From: Flavobacterium terrisoli
Lineage (GTDB): Bacteria > Bacteroidota > Bacteroidia > Flavobacteriales > Flavobacteriaceae
Reading direction: 5' to 3'
Length of the DNA: 64,000 nucleotides
Assembly: GCF_030167905.1 (NCBI RefSeq)
Contig: NZ_JARGNA010000001.1
Span: 310,001-374,000 of the forward strand
This document shows, piece by piece, positions 8,156-16,531 of this stretch. The notes below the pieces were generated by a model. The model was given only the letters and a program-made list of their open reading frames with translations. It had not been told where the DNA came from and did no database searches. Each line of letters begins with the position of its first letter. Within the stretch, counting starts at the first letter, position 1. The position numbers and the translations under genes were made by a program.

Positions 8156-8728
8156 TTAGTTTGGACAATCGTCTTCACAAACACTCATGAACATTCCCCA
8201 AGAGCTTTGGGTAAATCGTTCGCCTTGAGCCCAAGCTGTTTCAGATTGTACCACCTGACCATTTACCATGCGGTAAACATCAGCATGTGCAGAGATGCAA
8301 AAACATTTTGGTAAATTGGCTTTGTCCATAGCGTAAACCACTACTTGTGTTCCGCTTGGTTGTGTTCCGCGAAATGGGAAATGGCCTGGAATTGGTTCAC
8401 CTCTTCGGTTTACCGGAATCAATGCGCAGTCACCAATGTACAAATGGGTTTTTCTGATGTACCAATTGCCGGCTGTTTCATACTCGACGTAAACTTTATC
8501 GTTGTCAAAGTACACTCTGATGTCTCCGGCGTTATAACGTTGCCCTGCGATGAGCGTTGTAGTTATACAAGGAGAATTTTCAGGCAGATCGCTACTGGTA
8601 CTGGTTACCACAATGTTTTGCTTTGAAGCAGCATTGTTGGTGTTAGAATCCGAATTGTTTTCGGTTTCGCAAGAAATCATTGTTAAGGTGAATGCACCAA
8701 GGAACAGATAAAATAATTTTGTTTTCAT
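8156..8728 (-). CDS. lipoprotein of unknown function, paralogue 1
   Basis: A 190-aa protein when started at the ATG at 8728, so that the signal peptide begins MKTKLFYLFLGAF; the frame also has an ATG at 8743. A lipobox ISC precedes Cys20 of the mature end. The mature domain shares GNWYIRKTHLY, NPIPGHFP-like, PSGT/PNGT and ETAWAxGxRFTQxSW blocks with the gene at 9015. This module resembles one found in several flavobacterial surface proteins; its function is unknown to me. The tandem operator at 8778-8810 lies 50 bp upstream. It is a single gene ending at a bidirectional terminator. Confidence 0.75.
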   Translation of the reverse strand: MKTKLFYLFLGAFTLTMISCETENNSDSNTNNAASKQNIVVTSTSSDLPENSPCITTTLIAGQRYNAGDIRVYFDNDKVYVEYETAGNWYIRKTHLYIGDCALIPVNRRGEPIPGHFPFRGTQPSGTQVVVYAMDKANLPKCFCISAHADVYRMVNGQVVQSETAWAQGERFTQSSWGMFMSVCEDDCPN

Positions 8729-8777
8729 AATTTGTAGATTCATTATTAGTAGATTTGGGACTGCTAACGTATAAATT

Positions 8778-8810
8778 TAATCTACAAAATGCATAAAATA
8801 ATCGATGAAA
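8778..8810 (-). promoter_or_regulatory. tandem direct-repeat operator (copy 2)
   Basis: On the plus strand TAATCTACAAAA (8778-8789) and TAATCGATGAAA (8799-8810) lie 21 bp apart, at the same distance from the start codon as the copy before the paralogue at 9015. See also 2334-2366. Confidence 0.6.
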
Positions 8811-8964
8811 TACACAATTTAACAAATAAAATAAGAAATAGATTATAATAATATTGATTTTATAATTATTTTTTTAACAAGATTAGGCTTCCTTATTTAG
8901 TCGAAATGTTACAAATAAGTCGGAGAAGTTGAGCAAATAATCATTTTTGAAATTGTTTAAACAT

Positions 8965-8999
8965 AAAAAAACCGTCCTGTTAGAGACGGTTTTTTTTTG
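8965..8999 (-). terminator. Rho-independent terminator after lipoprotein 2
   Basis: Stem AAACCGTC/GACGGTTT with an 8-nt loop; on the minus strand a run of T follows. It lies 16 bp beyond the stop at 9015. Confidence 0.85.
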
Positions 9000-9014
9000 T
9001 CTGTATATAATTAT

Positions 9015-9602
9015 TTATTGCTTGCCAAAGTAGTAATCTTCAATGTCAAAGCAATCCGATTGACAAACATTGAAATAAGTGGCCCAGCTTTTTTGGGTAA
9101 ATCTTATCCCTGATGCCCAAGCGGTTTCAGTTTGAACTACAATACCGTTTTGTACGCGGTTAACTTCCGCATGAGCTGCTATGGCAAAGCATTCCGGTAA
9201 ACTTGTTTTAGGGATGGTATAAGTTATAGTTTGAGTACCATTAGGATGGGTATTATTTATTGGAAATTGTCCCGGAATAGGATTGCCGGCATTGTTTCTT
9301 GGGATCAGCTGGTTGTTACCAACATACAAATGGGTTTTCCTAATATACCAATTCCCGGTTGTGGTGTATTCGACATAGACATTGTCTAAATCAAAGAAAA
9401 CACTTAAATCACCGGAATCATAATTTTGACCGGCCATCAAATTAGCTACCGTACATGGTGTCAGGCCAACCGTGTTGACGACTTGAGTGTTTGTGGAATT
9501 TTTGGATTGAGATTGTTCTGTTTGTGAAACATCTTCGTTCTCACAGGCCACAAATGTTAGTGTCATTGCACCAACAAAAAGGGAAAGTAATTTTGTTTTC
9601 AT
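9015..9602 (-). CDS. lipoprotein of unknown function, paralogue 2
   Basis: A 195-aa lipoprotein. The signal peptide MKTKLLSLFVGAMTLTFVAC ends in a lipobox with Cys20. The mature part has an N/S/Q-rich linker, then a domain closely similar to the gene at 8156 (WYIRKTHLYVG, PIPGQFP, ETAWASGIRFTQKSW), plus four conserved Cys positions near CFxIxAHAEV and the C-terminus. The two genes are tandem and likely arose by duplication including their upstream region, because the operator at 9636-9668 matches the one at 8778-8810. Surface location is inferred. Confidence 0.8.
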   Translation of the reverse strand: MKTKLLSLFVGAMTLTFVACENEDVSQTEQSQSKNSTNTQVVNTVGLTPCTVANLMAGQNYDSGDLSVFFDLDNVYVEYTTTGNWYIRKTHLYVGNNQLIPRNNAGNPIPGQFPINNTHPNGTQTITYTIPKTSLPECFAIAAHAEVNRVQNGIVVQTETAWASGIRFTQKSWATYFNVCQSDCFDIEDYYFGKQ

Positions 9603-9635
9603 ATATAAAAGATTTGGGATAACTAAGATATAATA

Positions 9636-9668
9636 TAATCTTCAAAACGCACAAAATAATCGATGAAA
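9636..9668 (-). promoter_or_regulatory. tandem direct-repeat operator (copy 3)
   Basis: TAATCTTCAAAA (9636-9647) and TAATCGATGAAA (9657-9668) on the plus strand, spaced 21 bp, about 35-65 bp upstream of the lipoprotein 2 start. Confidence 0.6.
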
Positions 9669-9818
9669 AACATATATTTATTAAATACATAAGAATAGTA
9701 TTAAAATAAGAATTTATTGTAAAAATAGCGTTAAGGGATTTGTTGGATTTTCTAATTTAAAAAGTTCCCCGATTATCGTCTAAAATTGAGTATTTTTGGA
9801 ATCCAAAAGTTATTATTC

Positions 9819-10814
9819 ATGAGTGAATCTCCAAAATTTGCAGTCATTGGTGGCGGAAGCTGGGCCACGGCCATAGCTAAAATGCTCTGTGTAAACCTTG
9901 ACGAAATTGCCTGGTACATGAGAAGTCAATCGGCTATTGACCATCTGAAAACCGAAAGACACAATCCTAACTACCTGAGTTCAGTTGAATTTGACATCAA
10001 AAAGTTAAGACTGACTACCGATATCAATGAAGCAGTGGCTTATGCAGATTATTTGATATTTGCGATTCCTTCGGCATTCTTGAGCAAAGAATTGGAGAAC
10101 CTTACAGTTGATTTGAAAGGGAAAATTATTTTTTCGGCAATTAAAGGAATTGTACCGGAGACTTTCCTGATTGTTGGAGAACATTTCCATAGAGAATATG
10201 ACATTCCTTATGAGAATATTGGTGTTGTTACCGGTCCGTGTCACGCGGAAGAAGTAGCGCTTGAAAGATTGTCTTACCTGACGATTGCCTGTGCCGATGC
10301 TAAAAAAGCCAGAGTTGTAGCCAAGAATCTGAGCTGTCATTTTATTAAAACCAAAATTTCTGATGACATCATCGGAACCGAATATGCAGCAATGCTAAAA
10401 AACATTTATGCCATAGCCGCCGGAATTGCCCATGGATTAGGGTATGGAGATAACTTCCAATCGGTGATCATGAGTAATGCGATTCGCGAGATGAAGAAGT
10501 TTATCCGCAAAGTTCACAAGATGAAAAGGAACATCAATAATTCGGCTTATCTGGGAGATTTATTGGTGACAGGTTATTCGGTCTTCTCCAGAAACCGAAT
10601 GTTTGGTAACATGATTGGAAAAGGCTATACTGTTCAAGCTGCAATGATGGAAATGAGCATGGTGGCCGAAGGGTATTATGCTGTGAAAAGTGCCTATAAA
10701 TTAAACCAGGAATACAAAGCCAAGACGCCAATCATTGATGCAGTATACGAGGTTTTGTATGAAGGAAAAGAAGCTAAAAAAGTATTTAAAAAACTAACTG
10801 AAAAATTAGATTAA
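9819..10814 (+). CDS. gpsA: NAD(P)H-dependent glycerol-3-phosphate dehydrogenase
   Basis: A 331-aa cytoplasmic enzyme that reduces dihydroxyacetone phosphate to sn-glycerol 3-phosphate for phospholipid synthesis. The N-terminal Rossmann motif is GGGSWATA (residues 11-18), TGPCHAEE is the mid-domain signature, and MLKNIYAIAAGIAHGLGYGDN holds the catalytic lysine region. Start set at 9819 rather than 9786, because the earlier ATG overlaps a TATTTTTG promoter-like box (9791-9798). The small membrane gene starts one base after the stop. Confidence 0.93.
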   Translation: MSESPKFAVIGGGSWATAIAKMLCVNLDEIAWYMRSQSAIDHLKTERHNPNYLSSVEFDIKKLRLTTDINEAVAYADYLIFAIPSAFLSKELENLTVDLKGKIIFSAIKGIVPETFLIVGEHFHREYDIPYENIGVVTGPCHAEEVALERLSYLTIACADAKKARVVAKNLSCHFIKTKISDDIIGTEYAAMLKNIYAIAAGIAHGLGYGDNFQSVIMSNAIREMKKFIRKVHKMKRNINNSAYLGDLLVTGYSVFSRNRMFGNMIGKGYTVQAAMMEMSMVAEGYYAVKSAYKLNQEYKAKTPIIDAVYEVLYEGKEAKKVFKKLTEKLD

Positions 10815-10815
10815 G

Positions 10816-11064
10816 ATGAGCGAAAGATGGAAATTCCAATTGAAATTTGGATTGTTTTGGGGATTATTTATGACCTTTTGTACCATTTTCTTTGAAGGAA
10901 AACAAAATGCCATACAAGAAGAGCTTACCTCTCCAAAGTTTTATTTAAAAATTTCAATTTATCTACTGATAGGAATATTTTTCGTTGGCTATCTTTCCTG
11001 GAAAGGGAAAGACCCGAAAAACAACAAGTGGTCCACTTTTTTCGGAAAGAAAACAAAAGAGTAG
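10816..11064 (+). CDS. small two-helix membrane protein, unknown
   Basis: An 82-aa protein with two predicted transmembrane segments (FGLFWGLFMTFCTIFF near residues 11-27 and IYLLIGIFFVGYLSW near 48-62) and a basic, cytoplasm-like C-terminus. No family recognised. It begins one base after the gpsA stop, so it is very likely cotranscribed with gpsA. Its stop abuts the stop of the convergent gene at 11065. Confidence 0.75.
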   Translation: MSERWKFQLKFGLFWGLFMTFCTIFFEGKQNAIQEELTSPKFYLKISIYLLIGIFFVGYLSWKGKDPKNNKWSTFFGKKTKE

Positions 11065-11472
11065 TTATTTTACTACGACGCCATTTACAAATAAAATCGG
11101 CACTTCTTCCGTGGCGTGTTCGTTAATCATGTTTTTGCGAAAGATGAATTTCTTGTCGTATAAAGTACTGCCGATAAAGTAAGTGACCATAAACTCATTG
11201 TTGAGTTCGAGGACGCTTTTCTCTACCATTTCGATTTTTACCGCAGATACAGACGGAACCTGCATAAAGGCGTGGCGCAGCAACGACGTTTTTTTCATTT
11301 CCCCGTCAATGGTACCAAAAGCTTTGGAAACGACCATTACAGAGTCTAAATCGAAGTCAGAATCGTTGATAAGATAAACATACCAAACCTTTTCCATAAA
11401 GTCATCGCTCCATTCCTGAACTGCCGCCAGGAATACGTTTTCTACTGTTGGGATGGTGATGTCGGATTTCAT
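11065..11472 (-). CDS. conserved hypothetical protein
   Basis: A 135-aa soluble protein with alternating beta-type sequence, no signal peptide and no motif I recognise. Codon use and composition match the neighbours, and the frame is clean from ATG to TAA. It lies downstream of pheS on the same strand, separated by a 136-bp gap that contains a structured element (11527-11605). Function unknown. Confidence 0.7.
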   Translation of the reverse strand: MKSDITIPTVENVFLAAVQEWSDDFMEKVWYVYLINDSDFDLDSVMVVSKAFGTIDGEMKKTSLLRHAFMQVPSVSAVKIEMVEKSVLELNNEFMVTYFIGSTLYDKKFIFRKNMINEHATEEVPILFVNGVVVK

Positions 11473-11526
11473 ATTTTAGAAAATAGAGTAAAGAAAAAAG
11501 AAAATAGACAAAAAAGGTTTACTAAT

Positions 11527-11605
11527 TAGCCCCGATTGTAACGGCACCGTGTATAGTGGAAAGCGGGAAAAAGGCTCACAAAAGTTCGCAAGCCTTTCCG
11601 CTTCT
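11527..11605 (+). ncRNA. structured intergenic element with competing stems, copy B
   Basis: AGCC at 11528-11531 can pair with GGCT at 11573-11576. The same GGCT is also part of GCGG-(bulge)-AAAGGCT (11563-11576), which pairs with AGCCTTTCCGC at 11591-11601. The second copy (47537-47614) has the same AGCC-to-GGCT spacing of 45 nt and the same TTTC-GCTTCT end. Strand is assigned by analogy to the copy before rbfA and is not certain. It may be a repeat family or a member of the Flavo-1 RNA class; I cannot verify this. Confidence 0.45.
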
Positions 11606-11608
11606 AAA

Positions 11609-12628
11609 TTATATACTCGACTTAAACTGCTCCAGGAAACGAACGTCGTTTTCATAGAACATTCTGATGTCGCTAATTTGGTACAACAACATGGCGATGC
11701 GCTCAATTCCCATTCCGAAAGCAAAACCATTGTATTCTTCAGGATTGATGCCGCAGTTTTTCAAAACATTTGGGTCAACCATTCCGCAACCCATGATTTC
11801 CAGCCAGCCGGTTCCTTTGGTAATCCTGTAATCAGTTTCGGTTTTTAATCCCCAGTAAATATCAACCTCAGCGCTTGGTTCGGTGAATGGGAAATAACTT
11901 GGTCTCAAACGAATTTTGGACTTGCCAAACATTTCTTTGGTGAAATATAAAAGCGTTTGCTTTAAGTCGGCAAACGAAACATCTTTGTCAATATACAAAC
12001 CTTCCACCTGGTGGAAAATACAGTGAGAGCGCGAAGAAACTGCTTCATTTCTGAAAACTCTTCCCGGCGAAATCGTACGGATTGGTGGTTTGTTGTTTTC
12101 CATATAACGCACCTGAACCGAGGATGTATGTGTTCTCAACAACACATCAGGATTGGTTTGGATAAAGAAAGTGTCCTGCATATCTCTCGCCGGATGATAT
12201 TCCGGAAGGTTTAACGCGGTGAAGTTGTGCCAATCGTCTTCGATTTCCGGACCTTCGGAAACATTGAATCCGATGGTAGAGAAAATATCGATGATTTGGT
12301 TTTTCACCAACGAAATAGGATGACGAGAACCAATTGTTGTCGGTTCGGCCGGACGAGTCAAATCGCCATAAATGCCTTTTACTTCTTCCTTGCTTTCCAA
12401 TTCTTCCTGAATCGCTTTTACCTTTTCTTCAGCAACGGTTTTCAGGGTATTGATTACCTGTCCGAAGTCTTTTTTCTGATCGTTCGGGATATTTTTGAAC
12501 TCGGTAAAAAGCTCTTTCAAAAGCCCTTTGCTGCCTAAATATTTGATGCGAAAATGCTCTAAAGCTTCTTTATTTTTGGTATTGAATGCTTTAGCTTCTT
12601 CTATATGTTCTTTAATCTTGTCTATCAT
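11609..12628 (-). CDS. pheS: phenylalanine--tRNA ligase alpha subunit
   Basis: A 339-aa class II aminoacyl-tRNA synthetase subunit; with the beta subunit (not in this window) it charges tRNA-Phe. The N-terminal coiled coil is followed by the catalytic core with GPEIEDDWHNF, HPARDMQDTF, the motif 2 region SHCIFHQVEGLY and motif 3 GFAFGMGIERIAML near the C-terminus. Start set at ATG 12628; the frame extends two codons to a TTG at 12634, which is less likely. Length is normal. Confidence 0.95.
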   Translation of the reverse strand: MIDKIKEHIEEAKAFNTKNKEALEHFRIKYLGSKGLLKELFTEFKNIPNDQKKDFGQVINTLKTVAEEKVKAIQEELESKEEVKGIYGDLTRPAEPTTIGSRHPISLVKNQIIDIFSTIGFNVSEGPEIEDDWHNFTALNLPEYHPARDMQDTFFIQTNPDVLLRTHTSSVQVRYMENNKPPIRTISPGRVFRNEAVSSRSHCIFHQVEGLYIDKDVSFADLKQTLLYFTKEMFGKSKIRLRPSYFPFTEPSAEVDIYWGLKTETDYRITKGTGWLEIMGCGMVDPNVLKNCGINPEEYNGFAFGMGIERIAMLLYQISDIRMFYENDVRFLEQFKSSI

Positions 12629-12654
12629 GGTCAATTATAAAGGTGCAAAAATAA

Positions 12655-12700
12655 GAAAAAGTTAGAAGGCAGAAGGCAGAAGGCAGAAGTTTTTAAACTG
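12655..12700. repeat. short tandem AGAAGGC repeat
   Basis: The 7-bp unit AGAAGGC is repeated three times (about 12663-12686) upstream of pheS, and is followed by further imperfect purine-rich and CTGAATTC-like words. It looks like one of the low-complexity intergenic repeats of flavobacterial genomes. Confidence 0.5.
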
Positions 12701-12725
12701 AAATCTGCGTTCTGATTCCTGAATT

Positions 12726-13082
12726 CTATTGAATCACTTCTCTCTCTAAGAAATAATTCACAATCGCTTCTTTCATTAAAACCGATTGTTCTCCGGCTTT
12801 CAAAGGCGGTAATTCTTCTTTGACGTTGTAATGAGGCCAACCTTCTTTGTCTACATAGTCAAATTCGTAGTAACCATAAGGCTCGAGCAAACGACAAATG
12901 GCGATATGCATCAGGTTGAGTTTTTCGTCTTTTTTGAAGGTTTGGTGCACTTTTCCGAGTTCCTGCACTCCGATTAAATATATAATGGCGTCCAAGTCTA
13001 AGACATCTCCTTCCGCAAATTGATTGGAAAGAATGCTTACGACTTTGTCCCAGCGTTGTTTTAATTGTTCGTCTCTTGACAT
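12726..13082 (-). CDS. conserved hypothetical protein
   Basis: A 118-aa acidic soluble protein (MSRDEQLKQRWDKVVSILS start) with helical N-terminal half and the block VxELGKVHQTFKKDEKLNLMHIAICRLLEPYGYYE. It appears conserved in Flavobacteriaceae but no function is known to me. It lies upstream of pheS, same strand, separated by 97 bp with short repeats. No signal peptide or membrane segment. Confidence 0.75.
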   Translation of the reverse strand: MSRDEQLKQRWDKVVSILSNQFAEGDVLDLDAIIYLIGVQELGKVHQTFKKDEKLNLMHIAICRLLEPYGYYEFDYVDKEGWPHYNVKEELPPLKAGEQSVLMKEAIVNYFLEREVIQ

Positions 13083-13085
13083 TTT

Positions 13086-13194
13086 TTGAGTTATGAATTA
13101 TGAGTTATGAATGATAAGTTGATTCAAAACTTCAGCCGACAAAGATAGTTATTGAAAACCAATAAATCTGCCAACTGTTACTGCGAACTGATCA
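13086..13194. repeat. intergenic TGAGTTATGAAT-type repeat
   Basis: TGAGTTATGAATTATGAG followed by TTATGAAT (about 13088-13113) is a tandem AT-rich word. Related copies occur at 61591-61614 and 62693-62722. No gene is visible in this 112-bp gap. Confidence 0.55.
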
Positions 13195-13941
13195 CTATTT
13201 TATCTCCTTAATCGCGCTGTCTTCAATCCAACCGGTAGTTTCGTCGGTGAGTTCCACTTTTTTCCAGTTGGCGATGCTTTCCAGGATGTAGACTTTTGTT
13301 CCTTCGTGTAATACTGTAGCATCTGGTCCGCCTGCTTTTGGCTCACTTTTCAATGGTGCTGTTTCGGCAAAAACAATGGCTGGTTTTTCACTATCTATTC
13401 GGCTTTTTTCATAAAATCCCGAAGCGGCAGCAAGACAAATTCCGAGCAACCCAAAGAACATGCTGAAAAAGTAAATGCGTTTGAAAACCGCTTCTTTTGA
13501 AAAATAATAACCGGCAAATAAGGCTAAAAATAAGAACGCAAAAGCCACAGCAATCCAAGCCCAGGTGTCATAATAGTATTTCGAAGTAAAATCGGAAATC
13601 AGTTTGTGGAAACCTACTTTCGGAATCACTTTGATGTCATCGATGGTCATTTTCCTTGCGAAATCTAAATTGGTTTTGATTTCGTCGTCATTCGGATTCA
13701 GCAATAAAGCTTTTTCATAGTTGTAAATTGCCGGTGCTACTTTGTGCAATTTGTAATAGGCATTCGCCAAATTAAAGTAAACTTCCGAAGATTCTTTACC
13801 CGAATCTATAATGTTTTCAAAGCTCGAAATCGCAGCTTGGTAATTTTCTTTTTGGTAGTATTGATTGCCTTGTTCAAAATCGGTTTGTGCCCAAAATGTT
13901 TGGGAAACGAATAGCAATGCGATGAGGATACAATTTTTCAT
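13195..13941 (-). CDS. batE: BatE: TPR and SH3 domain protein of the Bat aerotolerance operon
   Basis: A 248-aa protein with a signal peptide (MKNCILIALLFVSQTFWAQ), two or three TPR units at residues about 20-95 (YFNLANAYYKLHKVAPAIYNYEKAL), two transmembrane segments (about 125-180) and a C-terminal SH3-like domain (about 190-245). This architecture is that of BatE, the last gene of Bat operons implicated in oxygen or stress tolerance in Bacteroides and Leptospira. It starts 8 bp from the BatD stop. The role is inferred from the operon. Confidence 0.88.
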   Translation of the reverse strand: MKNCILIALLFVSQTFWAQTDFEQGNQYYQKENYQAAISSFENIIDSGKESSEVYFNLANAYYKLHKVAPAIYNYEKALLLNPNDDEIKTNLDFARKMTIDDIKVIPKVGFHKLISDFTSKYYYDTWAWIAVAFAFLFLALFAGYYFSKEAVFKRIYFFSMFFGLLGICLAAASGFYEKSRIDSEKPAIVFAETAPLKSEPKAGGPDATVLHEGTKVYILESIANWKKVELTDETTGWIEDSAIKEIK

Positions 13942-13949
13942 GATTACTA

Positions 13950-15722
13950 CTATTTGATTTGTTTTTCTAAAGCTGAAATGATGTTCACCGCTTTGTCATA
14001 ATCCTGCTGAATGGCATTATCCGAAGACGGCGCATATCTGGCAAATTCACAGTTTTCGGTCAAGGCGATAAACTCAGAAACCGTTTCAGCATGACCACTT
14101 CTTGATTGCAGGATTTCTGAAATTTTCTCCTTGCTCATTTCCGAAGTTTCGATGTTGAGTTTGGCCTTTAGGAAATTGTGCATCGCTTTTTCAAGCGCGA
14201 TATAGAAAGGTTCTTTGTCGCCCAGATGTTTTTTGGCATCGCCCAAATATTTCTTTGCCAAGGCATTTGATTTTTTGATTTTATTCCCAACTACGTCATT
14301 GTCTGAAGCGTCTTTTCTTCGCTTGCCGACAATCAATAACGGAATCGCTAAAAACGGTAAAAACACCAAAGAATAAAACATTCCCGAACCCAGGAAATCT
14401 TCTTTTTCCATCGATTTTAAGGTCGTTTTCTGTTTGTTATAAGCAAACGATTTAGCAACTTCCACTTTGGTTTTGGCGACTTCATTCGGGCTGGCTTTTT
14501 CAGAACCAGCCATGCTTGGACCATCCAGAACATTGATGGTTATCGGTGCGGAAGAAATGGTTTTATACTTTCCCGAAGCCAAATCGAAATAGGTAAAACG
14601 CATCGGTTTGATTTGATAATTGCCTTTATAAGACGGAATGATGGTGTATTTATCCGAAATTCTTCCGGTCATACCACTTAATGGCGTGTTGACGTTTTCA
14701 TCATGAACAGGATCATACATTTCCAAAGCAGACGGCAATACCGGTTTAGGCAACGTAAATAATTTTAGGTTTCCGGTGCCGACAACGCTAACATTCAAAT
14801 CCAGGGATTCACCGTTTTTCAAAACGGTTTTGGAAGGTCTTACCTGAAAATCAAATCGGCCTACAGCTCCGCTAAAATCTTCCGGTTTCCCGGCTTCGGG
14901 CAAAGCTCTTACATTGATGATTTTGCTTCCGGCAGAAACGCGCTTGTTGTCTTCAACCATCAAAGGTTGTCCCCAAAAATTGCGTCGGTTGGTTGGCACC
15001 TGACAATCGATGTCTAATGAAAGCGGCTCAATTTCCAGCTTGCCCGATTTCTGCGGATACAACACTACTTTCTTCACTACCGCAAAATGATAACGTTGTC
15101 CTTTGTATGTTCCTTCTTCCGTTATCAATTGTTTGATGTCTATATTTTGACTCCAAAAATCATTGTATTTTGGCTTATTCAAAGGTGTTGAACCGGTAAT
15201 CAGGACATTGTCGTTAAAATAAAGTTTGTACACCACCGTAATCGGTTCGTTGAGATAAGGATTGACCTTAGAAATATCTGCTACCAAATGAATATTGTCA
15301 TCGGCGGTAGCCACCGGCGCTTCATTTGGATCACGAGGCAATTGAACCGCATTGGTCACATTGATTTTTACGGGCGAAGTTTTATAAATCTGGCCATTGA
15401 TTTCAATCGAGGCTTGTTTGATGGTCAACTGGCCTTTTTGTGTCGGCAATAAAATGTAGATATACGATTTGTTAAACGAACTTTTTCCGTTAATCCAGGA
15501 TTGGCTTACCGATTGGCTCGGACCGCCAACCACTTTGAAACCCGAAGATTCGAAAGCCGGCGGGACAAAATTATCGCCATCGGCATTCATCGTGAATTCG
15601 ATGCGCAATCTTTCGTTAAGCCCTAAAGTAGTTTTACTCACTTTGGCTTCAAATTGTACTTGAGCCACAAGCGAACTTCCGAATAACAGCAGCAGTAATA
15701 CAATTATTTTTTTCATTTTCAT
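13950..15722 (-). CDS. batD: BatD family protein
   Basis: About 590 aa with the start at 15722 (MKMKKIIVLLLLLFG; 15716 is equally possible). A signal peptide is followed by an extended beta-rich periplasmic region (Ig-like, DUF7939/BatD type: residues about 20-420), one transmembrane helix (GMFYSLVFLPFLAIPLLIVG near residue 450) and a cytoplasmic helical tail. BatD proteins are thought to form a membrane complex with the BatA/BatB VWA proteins. It lies between BatC and BatE on the minus strand. Confidence 0.88.
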   Translation of the reverse strand: MKMKKIIVLLLLLFGSSLVAQVQFEAKVSKTTLGLNERLRIEFTMNADGDNFVPPAFESSGFKVVGGPSQSVSQSWINGKSSFNKSYIYILLPTQKGQLTIKQASIEINGQIYKTSPVKINVTNAVQLPRDPNEAPVATADDNIHLVADISKVNPYLNEPITVVYKLYFNDNVLITGSTPLNKPKYNDFWSQNIDIKQLITEEGTYKGQRYHFAVVKKVVLYPQKSGKLEIEPLSLDIDCQVPTNRRNFWGQPLMVEDNKRVSAGSKIINVRALPEAGKPEDFSGAVGRFDFQVRPSKTVLKNGESLDLNVSVVGTGNLKLFTLPKPVLPSALEMYDPVHDENVNTPLSGMTGRISDKYTIIPSYKGNYQIKPMRFTYFDLASGKYKTISSAPITINVLDGPSMAGSEKASPNEVAKTKVEVAKSFAYNKQKTTLKSMEKEDFLGSGMFYSLVFLPFLAIPLLIVGKRRKDASDNDVVGNKIKKSNALAKKYLGDAKKHLGDKEPFYIALEKAMHNFLKAKLNIETSEMSKEKISEILQSRSGHAETVSEFIALTENCEFARYAPSSDNAIQQDYDKAVNIISALEKQIK

Positions 15723-15805
15723 TTTGTCATTTAATTCAACCTCAAAGTTCACAAAGTCTCTGTGTTGTAAGATGTTATTTAACGAAATTTTAAATTAACG
15801 CCTGA

Positions 15806-16531
15806 CTACCAATCTTTTTCGGCTTTTTTAGGATTGGCATGTACTTTTTGTTTGTTGACTTTATCCTGAACCTTTTTCTCTTCATTATTCACAGCATCCA
15901 ACAAGTTCTCCAATCGTTGTTTGGAAATTCCGCCCGGTTGCGGTTGTGGTTTGCCTCCGTTTTTGTCTTTGTTGTCTTTTTTATCTTTATCGTTCTGACC
16001 TTTTTTATCCTTGTCTTTGTTTTGTCCGTCTTTGTTTTTCTTTTGGTCTTCCTTCTGATCTTTTTTGTCTTTGCTTTTGTCGTCTTCCTTTTTAGGCGGA
16101 TTGTCTTTTAGCATTTTTTTGGCCAAAGCATAATTGTAACGTGTTTGCTCATCAGCAGGATTGTTTCTCAAGGCATTTTTATAAGCTTCTACCGCACCGG
16201 AATAATCTTTGCTCTTCATTAGGGTATTCCCAATGTTGTGAAAAGCATTGTGTTTTTCGGTTTTGCTTTTGGCATTTTTCAACGCTTTGGCATAATGATA
16301 TTTAGCTTCATTGGGCCGATTTTCACGGTACACGGCATTGCCTAAATTATAGGAAGCAATTGATTTTTTCGGGTTCTTGGATTCCGAAATTCGGTATTCG
16401 GCTTCGGCATCGGCATATTTTTTTTCGACAAAAGATTCGTTTCCTTTCGGCAAATTTCTATCCTTTTCCTTTTTTTGGGCATTCGCCAAAAAGGAAATCA
16501 GGACAAAACTGTATAAAAGCAACTTTTTCAT
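15806..16531 (-). CDS. batC: BatC: TPR protein with charged Lys/Asp linker
   Basis: A 241-aa protein with a signal peptide, TPR repeats at about residues 35-135 (KSIASYNLGNAVYRENRPNEAKYHYAKAL and ADEQTRYNYALAKKML), then a striking low-complexity Lys/Asp/Gln segment (about 140-190) and a Gly/Pro stretch before a short coiled C-terminus. It abuts batB: its ATG immediately follows the batB stop. TPRs suggest a scaffold role in the Bat complex. Confidence 0.85.
   Translation of the reverse strand: MKKLLLYSFVLISFLANAQKKEKDRNLPKGNESFVEKKYADAEAEYRISESKNPKKSIASYNLGNAVYRENRPNEAKYHYAKALKNAKSKTEKHNAFHNIGNTLMKSKDYSGAVEAYKNALRNNPADEQTRYNYALAKKMLKDNPPKKEDDKSKDKKDQKEDQKKNKDGQNKDKDKKGQNDKDKKDNKDKNGGKPQPQPGGISKQRLENLLDAVNNEEKKVQDKVNKQKVHANPKKAEKDW

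Noticed and set aside
9786..9818. Upstream ATG of gpsA giving eleven extra residues
   Set aside because: It overlaps a TATTTTTG promoter-like box, and the added residues do not resemble GpsA N-termini.
12629..12634. TTG start two codons upstream of pheS ATG
   Set aside because: The ATG at 12628 gives the usual PheS N-terminus.
15839..16111. Plus-strand ORF of 90 aa, very hydrophobic
   Set aside because: It is the antisense of the Lys/Asp-rich linker of BatC (AAG/AAA codons read as Phe/Leu); no independent start signals.
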